Notes: a model not told the origin generated them from the sequence alone. DNA of 64,000 nt from JAHRAW01 sp965243285 (GCA_965243285.1 OZ251537.1:186001-250000); one strand, 5' to 3'. Numbered from the stretch's first letter, positions 44,163 to 52,961 are shown. Program-made: numbers and translations.

Positions 44163-45452
44163 ATGCAAACCGCCCGGCCCAAAGTGCCCGACTTCGCTGC
44201 GCCATCCGCTATCGATTCGACGGCTGATTCGGCGTCAAATTCAGCGCCGGATTCAGCGACAAATTCGGCGCCACATTCACCGCCGACCATCTCCCTAGAC
44301 CACCTGGCGGCCGTCGAGGGGCCGATTTCCACCGCCCGGGGCATGCCCAACGCAACCTACACCGAGGGCGAATTTCATCGCTTCGAGCGCGAGCATGTAT
44401 TCGGCAAAACTTGGGCCGCGCTGGCTTTTTGCGCCGATTATCGCCCCGACAGCGTGTCGCCGGTGGATTTTATGGGCTTGCCGTTGCTCATCACTCGCCG
44501 CAAAAATGGCGCCCTGGCGGTGTTTCACAATGTTTGCAGCCATCGCGGCCGGCGGCTGGTGAATGAGGCGAAGCAAACCAACGGGCGGCTGGTCTGCCCC
44601 TATCATTCGTGGACTTACGATTTAGACGGCGCGTTGCAAGCCACTCCGCACATCGGCGGCTTCGGCTGCCATCAGGCGGCTGGTTTTTGCCGCGAAAATC
44701 ACGCCCTCAAAGCGGTGCGCTCGCACGCCTGGATGGGGATTTTATTCATCAACTTAGACGGCCAAGCGCCACCATTTGCCACCCACGCGGCGCCATTGGT
44801 CGAGCGCTACCGGCCCTTCATCGGCACCGACGGCGAGGCCGCGCTACGCGTCTCGACCTCAGACCGCGGTCTATCCATCGAGGCCGCGTGCAACTGGAAA
44901 TTGGCGGTGGAAAATTACTGCGAGGCCTATCATTTGCCGTGGATTCACCCGGCGCTGAACGCCTACTCGCCCCTCGACCGCCATTATTGCATGCGCATTG
45001 CCGATGATTTCGCCGGCCAAGGCACCACCACCTTCACCCCCACTTTGGAAGGCGCCGCCAGCCTGCCGATTTTCCCCCACTGGCCTGAGGAACAGCACGC
45101 CATCGCCGAATATCCGGTGTTCTACCCCAACTTGTTGCTCGGCTATCAGGTCAATCACTTTTACGGAATCATCATCCACCCCTTAGCCGCCGACCGCGTG
45201 CGCGAGGAGGTGCGGATGTTTTATATCGGCGACGGCGCCGACCACCCCCGCCATTTGCGCGCCCGCCAATCTAACTTAGCAGCCTGGCAGCGGATTTTTT
45301 TAGAGGACATCGGCGCCGTCGAGGGCATGCAGCAAGGGCGGCGCTCGCCGGGCTTCCAAGGCGGGGTTTTTTCGCCGACTATGGATGCGTCTACGCATCA
45401 TTTTCACCAATGGGTGGCGCGCAAATATCGGCGCGCTTACCAAGCCGGTTGA
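44163..45452 (+). CDS. Rieske non-heme iron oxygenase, large subunit
   Basis: 429 residues. The 2Fe-2S ligands are C125/H127 (NVCSHRGRRL) and C145/H148 (LVCPYHSWTYDLDG). The mononuclear iron site is in NWKLAVENYCEAYHLPWIHP (H257, H262). It belongs to the ring-hydroxylating / choline- and carnitine-monooxygenase-like group; the substrate is unknown and no reductase gene is adjacent. The first 40 residues are low-complexity repeats (DSTADSASNSAPDSATNSAP), encoded by GATTCGGCG units. The convincing domain starts near residue 45. An intrinsic terminator follows. Confidence 0.88.
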   Translation: MQTARPKVPDFAAPSAIDSTADSASNSAPDSATNSAPHSPPTISLDHLAAVEGPISTARGMPNATYTEGEFHRFEREHVFGKTWAALAFCADYRPDSVSPVDFMGLPLLITRRKNGALAVFHNVCSHRGRRLVNEAKQTNGRLVCPYHSWTYDLDGALQATPHIGGFGCHQAAGFCRENHALKAVRSHAWMGILFINLDGQAPPFATHAAPLVERYRPFIGTDGEAALRVSTSDRGLSIEAACNWKLAVENYCEAYHLPWIHPALNAYSPLDRHYCMRIADDFAGQGTTTFTPTLEGAASLPIFPHWPEEQHAIAEYPVFYPNLLLGYQVNHFYGIIIHPLAADRVREEVRMFYIGDGADHPRHLRARQSNLAAWQRIFLEDIGAVEGMQQGRRSPGFQGGVFSPTMDASTHHFHQWVARKYRRAYQAG

Positions 45453-45501
45453 TTTAACGGCCGACTTAAACCGCGCTTTAGACCGGCGGCATGAAAATTC
45501 A

Positions 45502-45538
45502 CCGGGCTGTTATTCGTCCCTTTATCAGCCCGGATTTT
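45502..45538 (+). terminator. Rho-independent terminator after the Rieske gene
   Basis: CCGGGCT (45502-45508) pairs with AGCCCGG (45527-45533), followed by ATTTTT. The loop is long at 18 bases. It sits 50 bases after the Rieske stop and just before the convergent grxD stop. Confidence 0.5.
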
Positions 45539-45547
45539 TCGCATGAA

Positions 45548-45859
45548 CTAAACCGCCGGCTTGAGGATTTTTTGCAGTTCGCCGCTTTCGTACAACTCGC
45601 TCATGATGTCGCAGCCGCCGATGAATTCGCCGCGCACATACAACTGCGGCACGGTCGGCCATTGGGAATATTCCTTGATGCCTTGGCGCACCGCATCATC
45701 GGCCAATACATCCACCGAGGCGAACGGCGCATCGCATGCTTTAAGCATTTGCGAGGTTTTGCCGGAAAACCCGCACTGCGGAAAATCCGGCGTGCCTTTC
45801 ATAAATAAAACCACGGCGTTGCTGTCGATGACTTCTTTCAGGTGTTCTTGGATGGACAT
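45548..45859 (-). CDS. grxD: Monothiol glutaredoxin (Grx4 type)
   Basis: 103 residues, the full family length. KGTPDFPQCGFSGKTSQMLK carries the CGFS active site (C29), with WPTVPQLYVRGEFIGGCDIM for glutathione binding. Such proteins carry 2Fe-2S clusters and usually pair with BolA proteins, and a BolA-family gene lies 153 bases upstream on the same strand. The ATG is at 45857-45859. Confidence 0.95.
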   Translation of the reverse strand: MSIQEHLKEVIDSNAVVLFMKGTPDFPQCGFSGKTSQMLKACDAPFASVDVLADDAVRQGIKEYSQWPTVPQLYVRGEFIGGCDIMSELYESGELQKILKPAV

Positions 45860-46012
45860 GGTCGGGTAGCCTCGGGGGAATCTGGGTGAGTTAATCTAAG
45901 GTGGGTTAATCGACGTGGATTGATAAAGCGACATCGAGACACGGCGAATTTCGCCTAAACTTTTTGCATAAAATCTGACCCTTTTTTAGCCCATGTTTCG
46001 CTACTCAGGTGG

Positions 46013-46243
46013 CTAAATCTGCTCGTCTGGGGTTTGCGTTTTCATGGAAAGGGCGTGTATTTCGGCGCGCATTTTGTCGCCGAGGGCGGCGTATACCATC
46101 TGGTGGCGCTGCAGTGAGGATTTGCCGGCGAAATCGGCGCACACGATAACGGCTTCGAAATGCTGGCCATCGCCGCTCACGCGTACTTGCGCGCCCGGCA
46201 GGCCGCCGACAATCCAACCGCGTATGTCTTCCGGTGTAGGCAT
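46013..46243 (-). CDS. ibaG: BolA/IbaG-family protein
   Basis: 76 residues: MPTPEDIRGWIVGGLPGAQV, HFEAVIVCADFAGKSSLQRH then QMVYAALGDKMRAEIHALSM is the BolA fold with its conserved helix-turn-helix-like region and a candidate cluster-ligand His. In gammaproteobacteria ibaG (yrbA) follows mlaB, as here. It probably partners the monothiol glutaredoxin next to it. The gap to mlaB (46244-46455) shows no gene. Confidence 0.88.
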   Translation of the reverse strand: MPTPEDIRGWIVGGLPGAQVRVSGDGQHFEAVIVCADFAGKSSLQRHQMVYAALGDKMRAEIHALSMKTQTPDEQI

Positions 46244-46455
46244 GGCTCGTATTTATCTCGATAAATTGGGGCAATGGCGGCGTCAAATGGCGGCCGTCAA
46301 TGGCGGCCGCATTGTGCTGAGTTTAGCACGCCAGACGCCGCTGGTTTATATCTTGGAATCTTGGCCGCCGAGCGCGCCGAGTACCATTTTTTCGCTACCT
46401 GGATGGGGCGAATGGATTGCTCGAAGCGCTCAATCCCATCGCCCAATAGCATGAC

Positions 46456-46860
46456 TCAATCAAACAAATCCGCCACCCCGCTGATGGCCGCCAGCCGCCG
46501 CAACTGCGCGGATGGGTTGGCGAAGCGCACCACGCCCGAGGCGGCGCCATGACGCCAGTGCGCCAGCAGGGCGAGGCCGGCGCCGTCGGCATCGCCCACG
46601 GCGGCTAAGTCGATACGCAATTCTGCCGCCGAATCCGCAGAATCCGCCGATTTCGCCGAAAACTCCGTCGAAAACTCCGAAAATCGCGAAGTTTGCTCAT
46701 ACAACGCCCGCACCGTGCGCGCATTGAGGTCGCCACGCACCGCCAGCCCGCCGGCCACCGCATCGATATCGATAGCGGTCGCGCCCGCCAGCCTGCTGGC
46801 GGTGCCATCGGTCACGCCGCGGGCCTTCATGGCGCGCTGACTTGCATCTCTGTGCGACAT
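46456..46860 (-). CDS. mlaB: STAS-domain lipid-asymmetry protein MlaB
   Basis: 134 residues. IDIDAVAGGLAVRGDLNART and LRIDLAAVGDADGAGLALLA form the STAS fold with the family Asp-x-x-Gly. ASGVVRFANPSAQLRRLAAI closes it. Between the two halves a Ser/Ala/Asp/Glu repeat (EFSTEFSAKSADSADSA, about residues 80-97) is inserted. MlaB binds the MlaF ATPase in the cytosol. It is separated from mlaC by a toxin-antitoxin pair. The start is tentative; the N-terminal 30 residues are not conserved in character. Confidence 0.8.
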   Translation of the reverse strand: MSHRDASQRAMKARGVTDGTASRLAGATAIDIDAVAGGLAVRGDLNARTVRALYEQTSRFSEFSTEFSAKSADSADSAAELRIDLAAVGDADGAGLALLAHWRHGAASGVVRFANPSAQLRRLAAISGVADLFD

Positions 46861-46958
46861 TTTAACGCCGCCCTACTCCGAATCATCATTCATCTTTTAG
46901 CAACCTATCATTGGAAGTTCCGCGCCTGGGTGACGATGGATGCTAACAGCAAAAACTC

Positions 46959-47177
46959 TCATTCAATTTTGTAAATCATTATCCGGTCGGGCCTAACATG
47001 AACATCTCTGTACTTTTTCAAATTCCCCTTTAATGCATGGTCAGCATATTTAGCGGGCAACGATTCCCCGGCCGCGAGTTTGCCAATCACATATTTAAAT
47101 TCATCCATATCCCAATTTCTACTTATCGCTTGTTTCCATCGGCGTTTAAATCTGGCTGTGGCTCGTACGCTTAACAT
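46959..47177 (-). CDS. RelE/YafQ-family toxin, C-terminally shortened
   Basis: 72 residues: MLSVRATARFKRRWKQAISR, then ESLPAKYADHALKGNLKKYR and DVHVRPDRIMIYKIE. This is the YafQ/RelE ribosome-dependent mRNA nuclease pattern, with the His in YADHALKG and the DVHVRPD segment. The family normally continues about 15-20 residues with a final catalytic His (GTHxxLF), and here a TGA follows IYKIE directly. Activity is therefore doubtful. The ATG overlaps the antitoxin stop as ATGA. Confidence 0.8.
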   Translation of the reverse strand: MLSVRATARFKRRWKQAISRNWDMDEFKYVIGKLAAGESLPAKYADHALKGNLKKYRDVHVRPDRIMIYKIE

Positions 47178-47365
47178 CAGGAATCCAATTCGTCAACAAG
47201 GTCGTCCAAGTTGTCGAAGGTTTTTACATCCACACCGTTCTCGGCCGCATCAATATCAGCCTCAATATCGGGGCTTATCACGAGATCGCAACTCGTCGGC
47301 GCGCGGCCACGCGCATCCAGCGCCGGTTTTTTTGGCCATATATCAACCACGGCTTTAATCTTCAT
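47177..47365 (-). CDS. Putative antitoxin of the RelE/YafQ-type pair
   Basis: 62 residues, acidic C-terminus: MKIKAVVDIWPKKPALDARG, ISPDIEADIDAAENGVDVK, TFDNLDDLVDELDS. The ending resembles RelB-type antitoxin tails; no DNA-binding N-terminal domain is recognised. A GGAGG lies eight bases before the ATG at 47363-47365, which fixes this start over a GTG one codon earlier. It precedes the toxin with a four-base overlap, the usual order. Antitoxin identity is inferred from position and composition. Confidence 0.7.
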   Translation of the reverse strand: MKIKAVVDIWPKKPALDARGRAPTSCDLVISPDIEADIDAAENGVDVKTFDNLDDLVDELDS

Positions 47366-47495
47366 CACTCATTCCTCCAAAAAAATGCACCCTTAATGAA
47401 AACGCTAGGCACCACCATACGCACATAACTAGTGACATGACATGCGCGCCGAGCCGGTGCCGATTCGCGGTTTTGGCTAATGCCCTATTTGCCCA

Positions 47496-48185
47496 TCACC
47501 AGATTTTGGCGTTGGTTTTTTGCATGGATTCGAGCAAGCCGTCCAGCCCTGAATTATCGATGGCGGCGCCGTAGGTGTTGCGGTAGTTGGTGATCATATT
47601 GAGGCCGCTGATGGTGAGGTTGTAGATTTGCCAGCGCCGCTGTGCGTTCAACAGCAAGGCGTACTCCACGGCGATGGGCGCGGCGCCGCTGCCGAGGGAG
47701 AGTTCGGATAACACCTTGGCGGTTTTGCGGCCACGGCGCTCGGCGATTTCCGAGCTAAGGAAGGTCATGCGTTCTTTGCCAGTGTATTGGAATAACGCGG
47801 TGGCATAGGTGCCGATTAGGAGTTTTTTGAACTCCTGCGCGAAGGCGGCGCGTTGCGGTTCGCTGGCTTTTTTCCAGTGGCTGGCTAACACTAATTTGGC
47901 GATTCTCGGTAAATCGAACAGCGGCGAGGCGACGCTATCGACCAAAGTAAACAACTGGCGCTTATCGCCCTCGAAAACCGCGCGCTGGCGGGTGAATTCA
48001 TCCAGCAGGGTTTGCACCGCGGCCTCGATTTCCAGGTGCGGCATATCTTGCGCCGCCGCATCAGACTCCGCCGCCGCCGCCGCCGCCGCCGTCGAAGCGG
48101 CCGCCATCATCAGCGCCGATAAAAAACCGCATGCCAACAATCCATACCGAGTACGCCGCATGGCGCGTTTGAAAGTAGACCTCAT
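47496..48185 (-). CDS. mlaC: Periplasmic phospholipid-binding protein MlaC
   Basis: 229 residues from the ATG at 48183-48185. A signal peptide (RYGLLACGFLSALMMAAAST) ends in an Ala-rich stretch. VDSVASPLFDLPRIAKLVLA, FAQEFKKLLIGTYATALFQY and WQIYNLTISGLNMITNYRNT are the Tol-tolerance/MlaC family motifs. It ferries phospholipid between outer and inner membrane complexes. A longer frame upstream is low-complexity Asn/Ser sequence from repeats and is rejected. Confidence 0.93.
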   Translation of the reverse strand: MRSTFKRAMRRTRYGLLACGFLSALMMAAASTAAAAAAAESDAAAQDMPHLEIEAAVQTLLDEFTRQRAVFEGDKRQLFTLVDSVASPLFDLPRIAKLVLASHWKKASEPQRAAFAQEFKKLLIGTYATALFQYTGKERMTFLSSEIAERRGRKTAKVLSELSLGSGAAPIAVEYALLLNAQRRWQIYNLTISGLNMITNYRNTYGAAIDNSGLDGLLESMQKTNAKIW

Positions 48186-48219
48186 GAGGAGTGCCTGTTT
48201 TGATTGAAATGAGGGGAAT

Positions 48220-48405
48220 TTTAGAAATTTAAGATTGGAATTCCCATGGTTTGAATTCGATGGGTTTGAATTCGATGGGTTTGAATTAAAGATATGCGAA
48301 TTTAAACGCCATGGATTTGAATTCAATAAATTGGCCTTCAATACTAGGAACGCCATGGATTTAAATTCGATTAAATTTAAATTAAAGATTATGCGAATTT
48401 AAATC
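48220..48405. repeat. AT-rich degenerate repeat between mlaD and mlaC
   Basis: Units such as TTTGAATTCGATGGG (three copies), ATGCGAATTTAAA (two) and CGCCATGGATTTGAATTC recur in a 186-base gap in an otherwise GC-rich operon. No gene or terminator is evident. Transcription must cross it for mlaC to be co-expressed with mlaFED. Confidence 0.75.
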
Positions 48406-48414
48406 AAAACCGAG

Positions 48415-48882
48415 TTACTTCGATGAATCATCCGCCGCATCGCCACCCTTGAACAGCAGTTGGCTGATCAAGGTTTCCAACTGCAGCGCCGATTGGGTGA
48501 TCTCCAAACTATCGCCGCCTTGCAGATAAAAATCATCGGCCCCGGGCTGCAAGCCGACGAATTGCGAGCCCAGCAACCCGGCGGTCAAGATCGCGGCGCT
48601 GGTATCGATGGGCAGGTTGTCATAGCGCGCTTCGATATCCATGGTCACCACGGCATTGTAGGTGTCTTGGTCGATTTCAATGCCGCCGACGCGGCCGACG
48701 CGCACGCCGCTCACCATCACCGGCGCTTTGGTATTGAGGCCGCCGACATTGCGGAAACTAGCGCTGATGCGAAAGGTGTTGCCATCGCCGCCGGCGGCGC
48801 TGACTTGCACTGCCAACATGGTCAGCGCCGCCAGGCCGGCGACGATGAACAGACCCACCAAAATTTCGATGTGTTTTTGCAC
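48415..48882 (-). CDS. mlaD: MCE-domain lipid transport protein MlaD
   Basis: 155 residues. QKHIEILVGLFIVAGLAALT is the membrane anchor. SASFRNVGGLNTKAPVMVSG then VRVGRVGGIEI is the MCE domain, and LTAGLLGSQFVGLQPGADDF follows. It forms the hexameric ring of the MlaFEDB inner-membrane complex. The start is GTG at 48880-48882 with GGAGG seven bases upstream; it overlaps nothing and follows the mlaE TAA directly. Confidence 0.95.
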   Translation of the reverse strand: MQKHIEILVGLFIVAGLAALTMLAVQVSAAGGDGNTFRISASFRNVGGLNTKAPVMVSGVRVGRVGGIEIDQDTYNAVVTMDIEARYDNLPIDTSAAILTAGLLGSQFVGLQPGADDFYLQGGDSLEITQSALQLETLISQLLFKGGDAADDSSK

Positions 48883-49707
48883 TTATAAGCCTCCGAACAT
48901 TAACGCCGTTAAGATGTAATCGCCGCCCAACACCGCCAGCGACGAAGTGACCACAGTGCGCGTGGTCGCCCGGCTGACGCCTTCGGATGTGGGCGCCGCC
49001 GCATAGCCCTCGAACAGCGCCACCCAGGTGATGATAAAACCGAACACCACGCTTTTGATGACGCCATTTAGCACATCGTCTACCACATCCACACCGTTTT
49101 GCATGGACGACCAATAGACCCCGGAATCGACGCCAAATTGGCCGGCGCCGATTAAATATCCGCCCAATACGCCCACCGCGCTCAACATGGCGGCTAACAG
49201 CGGCATGGCGATGATGCCGGCGATAAAACGCGGCCCGATGACGCGCGTCATGGGGTCTACCGCCATCATTTCCATAGCCGATAATTGCTCGGTGGCTTTC
49301 ATCAGGCCGATTTCGGCGGTCAGCGCCGAGCCGGCGCGCCCAGCGAACAACAACGCCCCCAAAACCGGCCCCAATTCGCGCACCAAAAACAGCGCCACCA
49401 TCAAGCCGAGGCTGGATTCGGCACTGAAATTCACTAACTGATAATACCCCTGCAGCCCCAACACCATGCCGACGAACAACCCCGATACCACGATGATGAG
49501 CACGGTGAGCACGCCGATGGCGTACAACTGCTCGATGATGAGCGAAAATCGCGGCACGGCGCGCGCCGCCCCGAGCAAGGCGCGCAATAAAAATAAAAAT
49601 GCGGCCCCCAAACGCGCCACGCTGCGCAGCGCCGCGGCCCCCAAAGCGCCCAATGATGCGGCCAGATAGGCCAGCCACCGAGCCATCAGTCTACCCATTG
49701 CAGGCAT
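48883..49707 (-). CDS. mlaE: Lipid-asymmetry ABC permease MlaE
   Basis: 274 residues: QLYAIGVLTVLIIVVSGLFV, SLGLMVALFLVRELGPVLGA, AGRAGSALTAEIGLMKATEQ and MMAVDPMTRVIGPRFIAGII are the MlaE permease signatures. SVVFGFIITWVALFEGYAAA and GVSRATTRTVVTSSLAVL end the protein. The first 60 residues are Ala/Arg-rich. ATG at 49705-49707; two bases separate it from mlaF. Confidence 0.95.
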   Translation of the reverse strand: MPAMGRLMARWLAYLAASLGALGAAALRSVARLGAAFLFLLRALLGAARAVPRFSLIIEQLYAIGVLTVLIIVVSGLFVGMVLGLQGYYQLVNFSAESSLGLMVALFLVRELGPVLGALLFAGRAGSALTAEIGLMKATEQLSAMEMMAVDPMTRVIGPRFIAGIIAMPLLAAMLSAVGVLGGYLIGAGQFGVDSGVYWSSMQNGVDVVDDVLNGVIKSVVFGFIITWVALFEGYAAAPTSEGVSRATTRTVVTSSLAVLGGDYILTALMFGGL

Positions 49708-49709
49708 TT

Positions 49710-50579
49710 TTAGGCTGGATTTACGGCCAAATCGGCGGCCAAATCGGCGCGCAAATCGGCCGCTAAGTCAGCCGCCAACGCCGGCGCCGGATAGTGATAC
49801 GGCACCGGTCCATCGGGCCGCCCGTTCATAAACTGGCGCACTTGGGGCGTGGCGCTGTGCATCATCTCCGCTGGGGCGCCGTGGCCGATGGTTTTGCCGC
49901 CGCTCAGCACATACAAGTAATCGGCGATTTCCCGCCCCTCGGCCACATCATGCGTGACTACGATGGAGGTCAGCCCCAAGGCGTCGTTCAACTCGCGGAT
50001 GAGTTTGAGAATAATGCCCATAGAAATCGGGTCTAAGCCGACGAAGGGCTCGTCGTACATCACGATTTGCGGGTCCATGGCGATGGCGCGCGCCAGCGCC
50101 ACGCGTCTTTGCATGCCGCCGGAGAGTTCCGCCGGCATCAGCCGCCGGGCGCCGCGCAAGCCGACCATTTCGAGTTTTAGCAGCGTCATAATGCGGATGA
50201 TTTCCGCCGGCAAATCGGTTTGCTCGCGCAGCGGATAAGCGACATTGTCGAAGGTGGATAGGTCGGTTAGCAGGGCGCTGCTTTGGAACAGCATGCCCAT
50301 TTTTCGCCGCATGGCGTATAACTGCGCGCTGCCGCGAGCGGGAATCGGCGCGCCATCGACGCGTAGTATGCCGCTGCGCGGTCGCAGCCGCCCACCTAAC
50401 AAACTCAAAAAGGTGGATTTGCCGCAGCCGCTGGGGCCCATGATGACCGTCACTTTGCCGCGCGGAATGACGAGATCGAGACCGCGATATAAATCCGCGC
50501 CGCCGGAGGCGTGCGAGAAATACAAGTTTTCGGCATAGACCATGGGGCGGTCGAACATGTCCGAATCGGCGCTGCGCAT
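49710..50579 (-). CDS. mlaF: Lipid-asymmetry ABC ATPase MlaF with repetitive C-terminus
   Basis: 289 residues. IMGPSGCGKSTFLSLLGGRL (Walker A), LSGGMQRRVALARAIAMDPQ (signature) and IVMYDEPFVGLDPISMGIIL (Walker B) identify MlaF. The last 25 residues (ALAADLAADLRADLAADLAV) are a Leu-Ala-Ala-Asp repeat encoded by CAAATCGGCGGC units and are absent from the usual family. Start at the ATG 50577-50579; an alternative ATG lies seven codons later. It begins the mlaFEDC(TA)B operon. Confidence 0.93.
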   Translation of the reverse strand: MRSADSDMFDRPMVYAENLYFSHASGGADLYRGLDLVIPRGKVTVIMGPSGCGKSTFLSLLGGRLRPRSGILRVDGAPIPARGSAQLYAMRRKMGMLFQSSALLTDLSTFDNVAYPLREQTDLPAEIIRIMTLLKLEMVGLRGARRLMPAELSGGMQRRVALARAIAMDPQIVMYDEPFVGLDPISMGIILKLIRELNDALGLTSIVVTHDVAEGREIADYLYVLSGGKTIGHGAPAEMMHSATPQVRQFMNGRPDGPVPYHYPAPALAADLAADLRADLAADLAVNPA

Positions 50580-50915
50580 GGGGGGGTGGCGGGGAAGTTC
50601 TAAGCGGGCGAGGAGATTTAAGCGGGCGGCAGTTTATACCAAAAGCACGCCCGGCACCGCCCGATGCCGGCCAGGATTATGCGTCGCCACGCGCGCCCCA
50701 CGGCCGTAAAGTCGCCGCAAAATCCATGCCCTGTTGCGCCGTGAATCGGCCGTGAATCTGGCACAAAACGGCCGCGAAAGCAGCCTCAAACGGCCATGAA
50801 ACTGGCGTGAATCCGCCGCAAATCCACCATAAATCCGCCGCAAACGCGACTTTTATGGCCGCCTTAAAACCTTGCTACACTTGCCGCCGCACTTTTTATT
50901 CGCCTGTTTTTCGTC
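50580..50915. other. Divergent intergenic region, mlaF / ABC ATPase
   Basis: 336 bases without a gene. A degenerate repeat of GCCGTGAATC / CGCCGCAAATCC units spans about 50720-50840, then TTAAAACCTTGCTACACTTG precedes the plus-strand start and may hold its promoter (no confident -35/-10 pair). Confidence 0.4.
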
Positions 50916-52961
50916 ATGACCCAACCGCTGCTCTCGATACGCGATTTACGCGTGCGCTTCGCCATTCACGGCGCCGCCTTAGAGGCGGTGCGCGGGGTGT
51001 CCTTCGATATCGCCGCCGGCGACACCGTGGCCCTGGTGGGGGAATCCGGCTCGGGTAAGTCGGTCATCGCGCGCGCCATCATGGGGCTGCTGCCAGAAAA
51101 CGCCACCATCACCGCCGGCCAAATCCTCCTCACCGATGCGCGCCGTGGCCTAGACGCGGTGGATACCGCCGCCATCGACCCCAACAGCCGCCAGATGCGC
51201 GCCCTGCGTGGCGGCAGCGTGTCGCTGATTTTTCAAGAGCCCATGGTGTCGCTGTCGGCGCTGCACACCATCGGCGACCAAATCAGCGAGGCGTTGTTTT
51301 TGCACCGCGCCGCCAGCCCCGAGGAGGGGCGCAAACTCACCCGCGACATGCTCGCCATCGTCGGTTTTCCTGAGCCCGAGCGCGCCCTGACGCTGTACCC
51401 GTTCGAGTTATCCGGCGGCATGCGCCAGCGCGCCATGATCGCCATGGCGCTGATTTGCCGCCCGTCGTTGCTGATTGCCGATGAGCCGACCACGGCGTTG
51501 GATGTGACTATCCAGGCGCAAATCCTCAAACTCATCAAAAACCTGCAGACCCAACTCAACATGGCGGTGCTGATGATCACCCACGACCTTGGCGTGGTGG
51601 CCAATGTCGCCCGCCAGGTGGTGGTGCTGTATCACGGCGAGGTGATGGAACGCGCCCCGGTGGCGGATTTATTCGGCGGCGCGCAGCACGCTTACACCCG
51701 CGCCTTACTACGCGCGGTGCCGAATTTCGGCATGGCGGCGGGCGAGCGGCTGACGCCGTTGCGTGAAATCAAAACCGAAATCGGGCGTTTTCTCAGTGGC
51801 AAAAAAGCGCGCGCGCAGGGGGGGGTTGACGGTGAATCTAGTGGTGAAATTGGCGGAAAAACCGCCGGGCAAGCCGGCGATAATGCCGCCGAGCCCAGCG
51901 CCGCGAATCGCATTTTGGCGGTGCGCGACCTCGCCAAAAGTTTCTCGGTACGCGGCAATGCTTGGTCCATGGGCGCGAAGCCGCCGAAAATTCAAGCGGT
52001 AAAAGGCATCGATTTCGACCTGCGACGCGGCGAATGCTTAGGCCTAGTCGGCGAAAGCGGCAGCGGCAAATCCACCTTAGGCAAACTCATCGCCCACGCC
52101 ATCGCGCCCGATAGCGGCAGCATCGTTTATTTCGATCGTGATTCTGGCGATAAAAATGCCGATAAACATGTCGATAAAACCGGCGATAAAACCGGCGATA
52201 AACATGCCGCCGCTGGCAGCGGCGCTGATGCCGGCGCGCCGCCATCGTACGAACTCGCCACCCTGGATGATGCGCGACTGTTCGACTACCGCTGCCGGGT
52301 GCAGTACATTTTTCAAGACCCGGTCGGCTCGCTCAACCCCAGCATGACTTTGTTCGACATCATCCGCGAACCCATGGAGATTCACCGCCTCGGCGGGCGC
52401 GATTACCAGATGGATATGAGCAGCGAATTGATGCGGCTAGTGGGGTTAGACCCGCGCCACCTGCGGCGTTACCCGCATAGTTTTTCCGGCGGCCAGCGCC
52501 AGCGCATCGGCATTGCGCGCGCCCTGGCGCTGCAACCCGATTTGCTGATTTGCGATGAGCCGGTGTCGGCCTTGGATGTATCGATTCAAGCCCAGGTGCT
52601 GAATTTAATGAAGGATTTACAGAGCGAATTGGGCTTGAGTTACCTCTTTATTTCGCACAATTTGGCGGTGGTGGATTACATCGCCGACCGCATCGCGGTG
52701 ATGTATCGCGGCGAATTCGTCGAATTAGCGCCGCGGCAATCGCTCTTCCAGCAGCCCACCCACCCCTATACCCGCAGCCTGCTGCAGGCCATTCCATCCC
52801 CGGATTTAGACCACCTGCTGGATTTCAGCCGCATCAAAGACGCTGGCGACGGCACCCTCGATTGGCCAGCGCCGTACGCCGTGCCGCCCGGTCAGCCGAG
52901 TCAACTGTTCGAGATAAATCCGGCGCATTGGGTGCGCGCCACGCATTCGCCGGTGCCATAG
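50916..52961 (+). CDS. Fused peptide-type ABC transporter ATPase (two nucleotide-binding domains)
   Basis: 681 residues, a DppD-DppF-like fusion as in YejF. Domain 1 has VALVGESGSGKSVIARAIMG, ELSGGMRQRAMIAMALICRP and LIADEPTTALDVTIQAQIL. Domain 2 has GLVGESGSGKSTLGKLIAHA, FSGGQRQRIGIARALALQPD and LICDEPVSALDVSIQAQVL. Both end in oligopeptide-transporter C-terminal motifs (HAYTRALLRAVP, HPYTRSLLQAIP). Tandem Asp-Lys repeats (KNADKHVDKTGDKTGDKHA, about residues 410-430) are inserted after the Walker A region of domain 2. It opens the operon completed by the binding protein and two permeases. Confidence 0.93.
   Translation: MTQPLLSIRDLRVRFAIHGAALEAVRGVSFDIAAGDTVALVGESGSGKSVIARAIMGLLPENATITAGQILLTDARRGLDAVDTAAIDPNSRQMRALRGGSVSLIFQEPMVSLSALHTIGDQISEALFLHRAASPEEGRKLTRDMLAIVGFPEPERALTLYPFELSGGMRQRAMIAMALICRPSLLIADEPTTALDVTIQAQILKLIKNLQTQLNMAVLMITHDLGVVANVARQVVVLYHGEVMERAPVADLFGGAQHAYTRALLRAVPNFGMAAGERLTPLREIKTEIGRFLSGKKARAQGGVDGESSGEIGGKTAGQAGDNAAEPSAANRILAVRDLAKSFSVRGNAWSMGAKPPKIQAVKGIDFDLRRGECLGLVGESGSGKSTLGKLIAHAIAPDSGSIVYFDRDSGDKNADKHVDKTGDKTGDKHAAAGSGADAGAPPSYELATLDDARLFDYRCRVQYIFQDPVGSLNPSMTLFDIIREPMEIHRLGGRDYQMDMSSELMRLVGLDPRHLRRYPHSFSGGQRQRIGIARALALQPDLLICDEPVSALDVSIQAQVLNLMKDLQSELGLSYLFISHNLAVVDYIADRIAVMYRGEFVELAPRQSLFQQPTHPYTRSLLQAIPSPDLDHLLDFSRIKDAGDGTLDWPAPYAVPPGQPSQLFEINPAHWVRATHSPVP

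Noticed and set aside
46244..46455. Plus-strand frame starting MARIYLDKLGQW between ibaG and mlaB
   Set aside because: Divergent from the ibaG start and overlapping other frames, with no recognisable domain or ribosome site; kept as non-coding.
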